Positions 1 through 5,998 are shown, counted from the first letter of the stretch. The stretch: DNA of 30,057 bases from an uncultured Oscillospiraceae bacterium (GCA_910579155.1 CAJTTS010000038.1:1-30057); one strand, 5' to 3'. Made by a program: numbers and translations. The notes: a model not told the origin generated them from the letters alone.

Positions 1-463
1 TTCGGTTAATCAGAATATCGGTCAGGCCGTTTTCAAGGATGAAGTCTAACAGGGCTTCGCTGGGGGCGGTATGTGACCAGCCGTATTTGTCGCTGTGGGT
101 GACGGTCAGGCCGTGGGCCTCGGCTGCAACCTTAAAGCGTTTATTGTGGTATGTATTCCCCCGGCTGCAATCCTGTACCCCATTTTCATAATTGAAATAG
201 TGTACCATTTCATGTAACAGGGTGGCGGCTACTTGCTCGATGGGCCGCGCCAGCGTCCCCGCGCCGATGTTGATTTCGTGCGTATCGCCAACGGCGGAAA
301 CCCATGTGTTATCCCGCAAAGAGAAGTGACCGTATGCGCGGGGCGTGGATTGAATGGTGATGGTGGGCCTTGAAAGTGCGCTTTCAAAAAATTCAGCGTT
401 CAGCAGGTCAAAAAGTTTGTTCAGATACCCAGCAACCCGATTATAGCTTGTCAACTGTTTCAT
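1..463 (-). CDS. SprT-like zinc metalloprotease domain protein (partial, cut by window edge)
   Basis: Translating the minus strand from the ATG at 463 gives 154 residues that run off the left edge. The protein has an HEMVH zinc-protease motif at residues 84-88 and a further His at 106 (YHNKRF), the HExxH plus distal His arrangement of SprT-like domains. The segment before it (AYGHFSLRDN...HEINIG) matches the usual SprT-like layout. A ribosome binding site, AGGAG, lies just before the ATG. SprT-like proteins of this kind are common cargo of clostridial conjugative elements; their substrate there is unknown, so a role in proteolysis of DNA-bound proteins is only inference from Spartan/SprT relatives. 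The C-terminus is outside the window. Confidence 0.85.
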   Translation of the reverse strand, partial: MKQLTSYNRVAGYLNKLFDLLNAEFFESALSRPTITIQSTPRAYGHFSLRDNTWVSAVGDTHEINIGAGTLARPIEQVAATLLHEMVHYFNYENGVQDCSRGNTYHNKRFKVAAEAHGLTVTHSDKYGWSHTAPSEALLDFILENGLTDILINR

Positions 464-496
464 TTCTGAAAATCTCCTTTTATATCTTGATTTTGT

Positions 497-530
497 GGAG
501 AGGGCAAGCTATAATGTTCTTGCCCTCTCC
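497..530. other. Perfect 12-bp stem-loop between two minus-strand genes
   Basis: GGAGAGGGCAAG (497-508) is exactly complementary to CTTGCCCTCTCC (519-530) around a 10-nt AT-rich loop. It lies in the gap between the 597-875 gene and the SprT-like gene, so it can act as an intercistronic mRNA structure or weak terminator. There is no long T-run on either side. Confidence 0.6.
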
Positions 531-548
531 ATTGACTGGTAAAGGGTG

Positions 549-591
549 GGGCCTCTTGCCTGTTGCTTTGGTCGGCTGTCAGGCAAGGGCC
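549..591. other. Second stem-loop directly downstream of the 597-875 gene
   Basis: GGCCTCTTGCCTG (549-562 region) pairs with CAGGCAAGGGCC (580-591) with one bulged base and a 17-nt loop. It follows the stop codon of the minus-strand gene at 597 within a few bases. No T-tract follows on the minus strand, so an mRNA 3' stabiliser is as likely as a terminator. Confidence 0.5.
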
Positions 592-596
592 TTTTC

Positions 597-875
597 TCAT
601 GCGCTGATGGTAAAGCGGCGGCTGGAAACGGCCTTGGTATAGGCCTTGTAAACGTCCGGCATAACCTTTTTGAAAGCCGTGGTATCGAACCTGTTGGATA
701 TGATGGAAGTCCAGCGTACAATATACTGTCCAGCGGTCAATTCCTCTGTTTCCCGTTCCAGCATTTCAGCTTTGATACTGTCCCGGATGGCTTCGGCCTC
801 TGCCTTGGCTTCTTCAATGACGGCCTCCCATTCGTTGAGGGCTTCAATCTTGGCTACCAGTTCATTTCTACTCAT
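597..875 (-). CDS. Small phage/ICE-type protein with FDTTAFKK...SRRFTIS C-terminus
   Basis: This is a 92-residue protein. Its N-terminal half is a charged, Glu-rich helix (residues ~4-45), followed by a short beta-rich part and the C-terminal block SNRFDTTAFKKVMPD...SSRRFTIS. I recall this C-terminal block from small proteins of clostridial phages and integrative elements, often near YqaJ-type recombinases; no function is established that I know of. The ATG at 875 is chosen over an upstream TTG because AGGAG lies 8 nt before it. A strong minus-strand promoter sits at 924-952. A host-nuclease-inhibitor-like or recombination-accessory role is possible but only a guess. Confidence 0.75.
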   Translation of the reverse strand: MSRNELVAKIEALNEWEAVIEEAKAEAEAIRDSIKAEMLERETEELTAGQYIVRWTSIISNRFDTTAFKKVMPDVYKAYTKAVSSRRFTISA

Positions 876-923
876 GTTCAAATCTCCTTTTGTTTTATTG
901 GGGTGTTCCCCTTAACTGTCTCT

Positions 924-952
924 ATTATAGACTAAATCACGTGCATAGTCAA
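924..952 (-). promoter_or_regulatory. Promoter for the 597-875 gene
   Basis: Read on the minus strand: -35 TTGACT (952-947), a 17-nt spacer, -10 TATAAT (929-924). The spacer is exactly the left arm of the inverted repeat at 930-977, so a protein bound there would block this promoter. Confidence 0.8.
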
Positions 953-977
953 TCGGCAACATGCACGAAATTTAGTC
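930..977. repeat. Inverted repeat, 17-bp arms, probable operator
   Basis: The left arm at 930-946 reads GACTAAATCACGTGCAT. The right arm (961-977), reverse-complemented, reads GACTAAATTTCGTGCAT: two mismatches in 17. The 14-nt centre contains the -35 box of the minus-strand promoter. The CGTGCAT/ATGCACG core recurs around the plus-strand promoter (996-1001 and 1010-1015), which points to one repressor controlling both directions. Confidence 0.75.
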
Positions 978-1001
978 TTTGTTTTTGCGGATTTCATGCA
1001 C

Positions 1002-1030
1002 TTGACATCGTGCATAACCTGTGCTACAAT
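1002..1030 (+). promoter_or_regulatory. Promoter for the XRE regulator at 1088, flanked by ATGCAC/GTGCAT half-sites
   Basis: -35 TTGACA (1002-1007), 17-nt spacer, -10 TACAAT (1025-1030), nearly consensus sigma-A. ATGCAC (996-1001) and GTGCAT (1010-1015) form an inverted pair bracketing the -35 box. The transcript would begin near 1037 and carry a leader hairpin GGGCCGC/GCGGCCC (1046-1052 with 1062-1068) just before the ribosome binding site. Confidence 0.8.
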
Positions 1031-1087
1031 AGGGACAATGGAAAAGGGCCGCAATTTTTCAGCGGCCCCCGGATGGGAGGAAATACA

Positions 1088-1312
1088 ATGGCGTTGCAAT
1101 TCAAGGTCAATATCTTGGAGGCCCTAAAGGGAAAGGGGTACACCACTTACAAATTACGCAAGGATAATATTCTAAGTCAATCCACGCTTCAAAAGCTACG
1201 GGAGGGCAAGGGGCTGGCCTGGGAGAACATAGAGCGGCTTTGCGCTTTGCTGGACTGCCAGCCGGGGGACTTGCTGGAATACGTCAAAGAGGCGGCGGAA
1301 CCTGTCCAATAA
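1088..1312 (+). CDS. Small XRE-family (Cro/CI-type) helix-turn-helix regulator
   Basis: This is a 74-residue protein that is essentially one HTH domain. The pattern LRKDNILSQSTLQKLREGKGLAWENIERLCALLDCQPGDLLEY is the Cro/CI layout ending in the 'LcplLdcqpGDLLEY' signature of the small HTH_26-type proteins that control clostridial mobile elements. The start is set by GGGAGG 7 nt before the ATG; a longer upstream frame has no such site. It is transcribed divergently from the 597-875 gene, and the shared CGTGCAT operators suggest it represses itself and its neighbour. That autoregulation is inference. Confidence 0.85.
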   Translation: MALQFKVNILEALKGKGYTTYKLRKDNILSQSTLQKLREGKGLAWENIERLCALLDCQPGDLLEYVKEAAEPVQ

Positions 1313-1457
1313 AACAGATGGTTTCGTGAACACTTGCGCGGCGGCGGAAATGGGGGAAATATCCCCGTTTTCGGGGTCGATTTTGTCCAGGAAAATACGG
1401 CTACCCTTTTGTGAACACTGGGCCGCTGCGCGGCCTGTCGGAATGGAGGATTGCCCC

Positions 1458-1562
1458 ATGTTTCCAGATACAGACTTGCCCCTTGCCCTTATCATGGAAG
1501 AAATTCTTGGATGGGAAAAGAAAGAAGATAGCGACACGGAAAAAGAAGATACTGCAAGTTAG
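1458..1562 (+). CDS. Small acidic 34-residue protein of unknown function
   Basis: The ATG at 1458 is preceded by a perfect GGAGG at 1445-1449 with an 8-nt spacer, and the frame codes MFPDTDLPLALIMEEILGWE followed by a highly charged Lys/Glu/Asp tail, ending in TAG. It lies 145 nt after the XRE gene on the same strand and is followed by a stem-loop at 1585-1624, so it may be co-transcribed with the regulator. An in-frame ATG exists upstream at 1326 but has no ribosome binding site. I do not recognise the family; the support is the strong initiation site and codon content. Confidence 0.5.
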   Translation: MFPDTDLPLALIMEEILGWEKKEDSDTEKEDTAS

Positions 1563-1584
1563 CAACATCTTTCTACAAGAAATA

Positions 1585-1624
1585 AGAAGTCGGCGGGAGA
1601 TTGTTACATCTTCCACCGACTTCT
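1585..1624 (+). terminator. Stem-loop terminator candidate after the small ORF
   Basis: AGAAGTCGGCGGGAGATT (1585-1602) pairs with ATCTTCCACCGACTTCT (1608-1624) through about 16 bp with two G-T pairs and a 5-nt loop. Only a weak T-stretch follows, so it may also serve the convergent minus-strand gene. Confidence 0.6.
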
Positions 1625-1677
1625 AAACTTTATTCAAACAAAAATCATCATACCGAGCGGGTGTCAAGGTTTCCGGT

Positions 1678-1887
1678 TCACTTCGATTTTTTGTTTCTCT
1701 TGTTTACTGCGTCCTGTATCGACTTCTCTAATTTTTCGGCTATCTGCTGCCCGTACCTCTCAAAATCTACGCTGGGGGCCTGTCCGCGCTGCAATCTATA
1801 CAAGTAATAGCTTGTCTCCTGTATCAACTGTTTATTGTCCTTGTTCCTGGCCTAATACGCCAGAATGGGCGCAATTTCATTTAACAT
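1678..1887 (-). pseudogene. Small element protein interrupted by an in-frame amber codon
   Basis: From ATG 1887 the minus strand reads 11 residues (MLNEIAPILAY), then TAG at 1854-1852, then 57 sense codons (starting ARNKDNKQLI, ending NKRNKKSK) to TGA at 1680. An AGGAGG ribosome binding site lies 7 nt before the ATG. The part after the amber is a clean amphipathic, charged sequence (LYRLQRGQ...FERYGQQIAEKLEKSIQDA), typical of small ICE proteins. A single base change (for example CAG to TAG) would create the stop. It is either a recent nonsense mutation or a read-through site. I do not know the function. Confidence 0.65.
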
Positions 1888-1934
1888 GGCTGCGCCTCCT
1901 TTCTCCAAATGGGTTAATATTTATGTAAACAGGC

Positions 1935-1970
1935 GGCAGCTCCGCGCCGTTCTTCCCGGCGCGGCTTGCC
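1935..1970. other. GC-rich stem-loop upstream of the amber-interrupted gene
   Basis: CCGCGCCG (1942-1949) pairs with CGGCGCGG (1957-1964), extended on both sides by GGCA/TGCC pairing. On the plus strand a run of five T follows at 1980-1984; on the minus strand the stem lies in the leader of the 1678-1887 gene. Confidence 0.45.
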
Positions 1971-2025
1971 TGATATGCCTTTTTAGGTTTCAATACCTCG
2001 GCGGCGGTAGTAGAAAATCCGCCGT

Positions 2026-2105
2026 AAAATTCTTGTCCTTAATTACCGCTTTATGACAAATATTATTCAAAATATCATAAAATGGTAATTAAGGACAAGA
2101 ATTTT
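2026..2105. repeat. Large inverted repeat, 29-bp arms, 22-nt AT-rich loop
   Basis: The arm at 2026-2054 is the reverse complement of 2077-2105 with only two mismatches; both contain TTGTCCTTAATTACC. It starts about 30 nt beyond the last gene of the primase transcription unit. It is much longer than a normal intrinsic terminator, with five T on the plus side. Options are a bidirectional terminator, a replication or recombination site, or a MITE-like remnant. Confidence 0.85.
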
Positions 2106-2137
2106 TGAGGTACACTTTTCAAGCGTGACACGTCTAA

Positions 2138-2410
2138 TCAAATATTTTCCAGCACATACCGCTTTACACCAATCTCTTTTATCACACCTTTTCTAAGCCG
2201 TGTTATCACGTTCTTGGAGTAACCCCAGCTATTCAAATCCGCTGTTGTAAACTCTTGTCTATCATCTTCCAAATGTGAACGAATAGCGGCCCAATCCTTA
2301 TTTGCTTTTGCTGTCTTTCTGGCCTGTGCTAATTCGGTTTTCTGTTCTCTGTTCCGTTCCCCCAGAACTTTTCCGCTGTCGATGTATTCCACATCTTCAC
2401 TGTCGAACAT
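2138..2410 (-). CDS. C-terminal continuation of the primase reading frame beyond an amber stop (possible separate 90-aa protein)
   Basis: This 90-residue stretch is in the same frame as the primase at 2495-4438. Only the TAG at 2497-2495 separates them: the 28 codons between (2494-2411) are all sense. Taken alone, the ATG at 2410 has no ribosome binding site, which argues against independent translation. The protein is charged; residues ~55-90 (TTADLNSWGYSKNVITRLRKG...KRYVL) look like a small winged-helix or DNA-binding tail. Most likely it was the C-terminus of a ~766-residue primase that was split by a nonsense mutation, or that is made by read-through. Confidence 0.55.
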   Translation of the reverse strand: MFDSEDVEYIDSGKVLGERNREQKTELAQARKTAKANKDWAAIRSHLEDDRQEFTTADLNSWGYSKNVITRLRKGVIKEIGVKRYVLENI

Positions 2411-2494
2411 TACCGTAAATTCATAATCACCATCAGGCGTTACCCCTTGGAGCGGGAAGTCTCCACGGCAACCGCCCAGCAGCCATGATTGAAC

Positions 2495-4438
2495 CTATTG
2501 ATAATCCTCGGCGGCATACGTCATGCGGCACACTCCGTACCCTTGAAACTGGCAGTACATAGCAGGACGAACCGCGTCCCATAGTTTAGCGTCCTTGCCG
2601 CTCAAAAAATCATTGTACGCCGTTTTTATTCCATAGGCCCATAGGCTCCAATCCAAGGCAACACCTCTGTACCTGTTGCCGCCCTTTACCGCCTCTTTTG
2701 TGTAGCACCATGTAAATTCAGCGGCTCCGGTCTGTTGTCTGCCCGCGCCAAAGGTGGCAATCTTCTTTACACCATCAACATAATTTAAGCGGCGTAGTGT
2801 TTCTTTTGCTGTTGAACAATCATCCGATGCAAAGAACGCAACCAATTCTTTTTCGTCCTGTTCATCAACAGAAACCAATTCGTCAATATGCCTGTGATAG
2901 AGCGCGTCATATTCAAGAGCTGTGCGCTGCCCCGTTGTCAGCCTTAAAATGTTGTCTGCCGCTGCGCCCTTGAATATTGCTTTTTCCCTGATTTTCTTAT
3001 AGTCCGCGCCCCATATAGCCCTAAAAAAATCGTCTCGTTTGTATTTGCCAGCACCCCATAAAATTCTGTGGTGTGCATTACCGCTCTGTTCTTCTTCGTC
3101 TAAAGCGTTGTCAGCACTTACATTTTCATGTTCCCATTGAATAGGCAAGCCTCGGAATGTTAGCGGCTCGGCGGCTGACAAATTTGTATCTACACTTTCA
3201 ATTTCGAGCGGGAGCGGGAGTGTCGGATTATCGGCTGGCATTTTCGCTTGCCGCTCGGCCCGTATTCTCTCGCCTAATTCCTTTAGCTGCTGCTGAATTT
3301 CCGCTTGCCGCTGTGCTTCTTCTTCACTAACAATTCTGTCAAGGCCCATAATAGCCCGCCAGCGATTATTTGAAAGTGTGCGTTCTCCGCTTGAACATTG
3401 CTCATTGACAAACTCCCATTTCCTTACACACTGAAACGGCACATATTTTTCACCGCCCCGCTTGCTCCACCAGAGGAATACTTGTGCTGCCAGTTCATCG
3501 CCATCGTCCGTCTGAAAGACATGCCAAATATCGTAAGCAACACTTGTCCATTTACTGTCGTTGCAATCTGATGGAATATTTTTCAAATCCTCAAATATTT
3601 CACGCTGTTCTTCTGTCATTTCTGACTTTAATTCATTTTCTGTTTTGCCCTCAATTACTATACCTTGGTATTCAACATCTTTTCCAGAAATGTTTTTCTT
3701 CTTAGGATTACTTTTGGTCGACCGCCGTTGACGAGTGGTATTATTGGCACTTGACCGCCTATTATCTTTTGTCCTCTCAAATGAGAAGTTTGCCTTAATC
3801 AGCTCATAGATTTCTTGTGTCTTGTCTGTTAAACCCCAGTCACTGTCCCATCCTGCCCGTTCATAAATAAGGCGTCCGGTATCGCAAAATAAATCGACTT
3901 TGATTCTCTTATCTAATGTGATTGCTCCCTTTTTACAGACATAGCTTGGTCGACCACTGGTAACCAATAAATTAATGCTGTCAAATAGCAGTGTTGCTGT
4001 CTCCTTATTTATACCCAAATACATGTGATACCCGCCGTTTGTTGACATTTTTGTATGGTCTGCGATTTTTTTGGCATCTATGAAAAATGGTGCTTCTGTG
4101 TCTACGGGCTGCTTTTTGCCGTTTTTGTCCTCCATTTTGTCGAAGTCGATAACAAATACAAACAAATCATTATACTTTGCGTTTTCTAAGTAAAAACTGG
4201 GACTTAATGTTGGACAATCTCCATGTGCGTGTTTATAACATGCTGCCATGTCCGCTACAACTTCAAAGGTTTGATGGTAGTGTGAATAATAGTCGCTTTC
4301 ATTACCTTTTTTGTTCGCTGGCACTACGTTATCCCATCCATCAATATAGTAGACCTTCTTATCTTGCTGTGCAAGGCAAAAACAATCGTTATAGCCTTGC
4401 TGCTTTTCCGCCAGTAACGGAACCGCTGGTGTTTCCAT
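2495..4438 (-). CDS. AEP-like (primase-polymerase) replication protein with PriCT-2-like domain
   Basis: This is a 647-residue protein. Residues 93-100 (FVFVIDFD) fit motif I (hhhDhD) of archaeo-eukaryotic-type primases, STNGGYHMY at 132-140 fits motif II (sxH), and VDLF...GRLIY at 181-192 could be motif III. Residues ~288-360 (W..VAYDIWHVF...FLWWSKRGGEKY...KWEF) resemble the PriCT-2 domain that follows such primases. A basic, Asn-rich linker lies at ~222-250. I see no Walker A helicase, unlike many element primases. The start is set by AAGGAGG 9 nt before the ATG, inside a 5' leader with a long inverted repeat. It likely primes replication of the element. The frame ends in TAG with coding-like sequence continuing in frame. 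Family assignment is by motif only and not checked by profile search. Confidence 0.7.
   Translation of the reverse strand: METPAVPLLAEKQQGYNDCFCLAQQDKKVYYIDGWDNVVPANKKGNESDYYSHYHQTFEVVADMAACYKHAHGDCPTLSPSFYLENAKYNDLFVFVIDFDKMEDKNGKKQPVDTEAPFFIDAKKIADHTKMSTNGGYHMYLGINKETATLLFDSINLLVTSGRPSYVCKKGAITLDKRIKVDLFCDTGRLIYERAGWDSDWGLTDKTQEIYELIKANFSFERTKDNRRSSANNTTRQRRSTKSNPKKKNISGKDVEYQGIVIEGKTENELKSEMTEEQREIFEDLKNIPSDCNDSKWTSVAYDIWHVFQTDDGDELAAQVFLWWSKRGGEKYVPFQCVRKWEFVNEQCSSGERTLSNNRWRAIMGLDRIVSEEEAQRQAEIQQQLKELGERIRAERQAKMPADNPTLPLPLEIESVDTNLSAAEPLTFRGLPIQWEHENVSADNALDEEEQSGNAHHRILWGAGKYKRDDFFRAIWGADYKKIREKAIFKGAAADNILRLTTGQRTALEYDALYHRHIDELVSVDEQDEKELVAFFASDDCSTAKETLRRLNYVDGVKKIATFGAGRQQTGAAEFTWCYTKEAVKGGNRYRGVALDWSLWAYGIKTAYNDFLSGKDAKLWDAVRPAMYCQFQGYGVCRMTYAAEDYQ
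3165..3219. repeat. 55-bp segment inside the primase gene, copied at 4781-4835
   Basis: This segment, inside primase codons ~407-425, matches 4781-4835 at 52 of 55 positions in the same orientation. It codes for the Pro/Leu/Glu-rich linker in the primase. Confidence 0.85.
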
Positions 4439-4459
4439 GATAAAATTCCTCCTTATAGA

Positions 4460-4575
4460 TTTTGACAAGTCACAGATAACGTGTTACTGGCACTAAGCGG
4501 AACCGTGGAGGAACAGAGCAGCGGCGGCTCCATCATGGAACACGGCCCCGCTGTTCAATCTGCGACTTGTCAAAA
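4460..4575 (-). promoter_or_regulatory. Structured 5' leader of the primase gene: 18-bp inverted repeat around an 80-nt core
   Basis: TTTTGACAAGTCACAGAT (4460-4477) pairs with ATCTGCGACTTGTCAAAA (4558-4575), one mismatch in 18. In the mRNA this stem closes only ~5 nt before the AAGGAGG of the primase. The enclosed core has further pairing potential (GAACAG/CTGTTC). The geometry suits control of translation start or attenuation; an oriT- or iteron-like DNA role is the alternative. Confidence 0.6.
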
Positions 4576-4615
4576 CCCACAAGGAATAAGCGTTGTTTCC
4601 TCACTTTCTGATTAT

Positions 4616-4644
4616 ATTATACTGCAAAAATTTTTTCGTAGCAA
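4616..4644 (-). promoter_or_regulatory. Probable promoter of the primase transcription unit
   Basis: Read on the minus strand: TTGCTA (4644-4639), 17-nt spacer, TATAAT (4621-4616), with a second overlapping TATAAT just downstream. It gives a leader of about 170 nt before the primase start codon. Confidence 0.6.
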
Positions 4645-4780
4645 GAAATGTGAATTACGCTCATTTTTACAACATTCTAAAACATTCTTGCAGACTTCAT
4701 GTAAAAACATGTTGCCGACACGCAAAAAGACGTTGCAGCTTCTTGGAAGATGTTGCTTTCACGCCCTGTTTTCTTTCCCT

Positions 4781-4835
4781 GGCTCGGCGGCTGGCAAAAT
4801 TGTATCTACACTTTCAAATTCGAGCGGGAGCGGGA
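4781..4835. repeat. Second copy of the 55-bp primase segment, in non-coding DNA
   Basis: It is the partner of 3165-3219 (52/55 identical). On the minus strand it would encode the same residue pattern (PLPLE.ESVDT.L.AAEP), but flanking stops exclude a gene. The rest of the 4645-5013 gap shows GC-rich inverted stretches and no gene. Confidence 0.85.
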
Positions 4836-5016
4836 CTACCCCCTACCGCAACGGGGCAGCAGCCAGCCCCCTACCGGGGGATGGTTTTGGGAAAATCACA
4901 TTTTGATTTTTCAATGCTGGTTTTCTCGGCGGATTCCCCGACCGCTGAAAGATCACGGCGGAAACGGGCGAAAACGGCGGACGCGGCGGAGGTTATACCC
5001 CATGCAGAAAAGGCAA

Positions 5017-5042
5017 AGAAAAAGGGCGGGTTTCCCCGCCCT
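5017..5042 (-). terminator. Intrinsic terminator of the XRE gene at 5071
   Basis: AGGGCGGG (5023-5030), loop TTTC, CCCGCCCT (5035-5042); on the minus strand it is followed by a T-run (5022-5018). Confidence 0.8.
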
Positions 5043-5070
5043 GACTACTCGATTTCCAGATTTTCCGCAA

Positions 5071-5418
5071 CTATTCCTTTATAAATGGGACGCTTTCCTT
5101 TAGCATATTCAACACAACTGCCAACTGATTGTCGGTACAATTTTCCAACAGCTCATTTATTTCTTTCAGGTAGAGGCTATTTTCTCTCGTCTGTCTCTCG
5201 CTTGTATATGGTATTGAAATAATGTCGTTTGCAGTAATGCCAAAATATTCTATCAGGTCAACTAATTTGTCTAAGCTGAATCTGCGCTCTCCGCGTTCGC
5301 ATTGTCCTAAATAGTTCGTCTCTGTCTCCAATACCTCTGCCAACTTTTCAAGTGTTAGACCTTTCAGTTTTCTATATTTTCTAATATTCTTTCCTATCTC
5401 AAAGGATAATTCATCCAT
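5071..5418 (-). CDS. XRE-family helix-turn-helix transcriptional regulator
   Basis: This 115-residue protein has an N-terminal Cro/CI HTH at residues ~8-62: IGKNIRKYRKLKGLTLEKLAEVLETETNYLGQCERGERRFSLDKLVDLIEYF is the standard layout. The C-terminal ~45 residues form a charged helical tail that may dimerise. Divergent from it, 200 nt away, begin the lipoprotein and SHOCT genes, and the gap holds two palindromes of the TTGCAA/CATATTGC type that are natural binding sites for it. Its own stop is TAG followed by an obvious terminator, which shows that TAG is a normal stop in this DNA. A 15-bp tandem duplication covers its ribosome-binding region. Confidence 0.85.
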   Translation of the reverse strand: MDELSFEIGKNIRKYRKLKGLTLEKLAEVLETETNYLGQCERGERRFSLDKLVDLIEYFGITANDIISIPYTSERQTRENSLYLKEINELLENCTDNQLAVVLNMLKESVPFIKE

Positions 5419-5425
5419 TAAAGCA

Positions 5426-5455
5426 CCGCCTTTCTTGTTACCGCCTTTCTTGTTA
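5426..5455. repeat. 15-bp perfect tandem duplication in the XRE leader
   Basis: CCGCCTTTCTTGTTA occurs twice back to back (5426-5440 and 5441-5455), directly before the XRE start codon. On the minus strand the unit contains the AAAGGCGG ribosome-binding sequence, so the site is duplicated. Confidence 0.9.
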
Positions 5456-5507
5456 GTATTCTACAGGCAGCAACGCTGACAAACGAGTTACGCAATGCTT
5501 TTTATTC

Positions 5508-5570
5508 CATTGCAAATTGCAATGATTTCGATTGACACACGCATATTGCTTGTGTTATCATAGCAATATG
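5508..5570 (+). promoter_or_regulatory. Promoter of the lipoprotein-SHOCT operon with two palindromic operators
   Basis: -35 TTGACA (5532-5537), 18-nt spacer, -10 TATCAT (5556-5561). A perfect 9-bp inverted repeat CATATTGCT/AGCAATATG (5542-5550 and 5562-5570) encloses the -10 box. A second perfect palindrome CATTGCA-AAT-TGCAATG (5508-5524) lies just upstream of the -35. Both are likely sites for the divergent XRE protein. Confidence 0.75.
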
Positions 5571-5617
5571 GACTTGTCAGGCCCGAATACAAAAAACATA
5601 GACGGAGGTAACAAAGA

Positions 5618-5998
5618 ATGAAGAAACTTTTGGTACTCATGCTTGCGGTGGCTTTTGCCCTTTCACTGACGGCATGCGGCGGGACAAATATTGAAAAATT
5701 TTGTGACGGTTATTCTATTTTTTGGGATAATTACGAAGGGCAGCACAATGACGAAATACACTATTATGCCCTGTTTGAAGACGGTGTCCTGACGATTGAA
5801 CAAAGAAAACTCCAGCCTTTTTCTGCTTCTCCGACAGGTACGGCATATTTAGTCGAAGAAACAGAGACATATAATTATGAGTTGGAGGGAAATGATACCA
5901 TAATTATTGATGGAGAAACCTACACCTATGAAATATCGGATAATAGAGTTGAGTTCAATAAAGACCTCATGGGAATTTCCTCGTGGTGGAAAAGATGA
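5618..5998 (+). CDS. Small secreted lipoprotein of unknown function
   Basis: This is a 126-residue protein with a lipoprotein signal: MKKLLVLMLAVAFALSLTAC, lipobox LTAC with the modified Cys at position 20. The mature part is acidic and aromatic-rich, with beta-strand repeats (EIHYYALFEDGVLTIEQ, YNYELEGNDTIIIDGETYTYEI) like small cell-envelope sensor or inhibitor lipoproteins. It has a good AGGAGG-like site and is followed 25 nt later by the SHOCT membrane protein, so the two probably form an operon under the divergent XRE regulator. I do not recognise a family. Confidence 0.8.
   Translation: MKKLLVLMLAVAFALSLTACGGTNIEKFCDGYSIFWDNYEGQHNDEIHYYALFEDGVLTIEQRKLQPFSASPTGTAYLVEETETYNYELEGNDTIIIDGETYTYEISDNRVEFNKDLMGISSWWKR

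Noticed and set aside
4481..5103. Several plus-strand frames of 117-163 codons
   Set aside because: They overlap each other and the 55-bp repeat, have Ser/Arg/Pro-rich random composition and no initiation signals.
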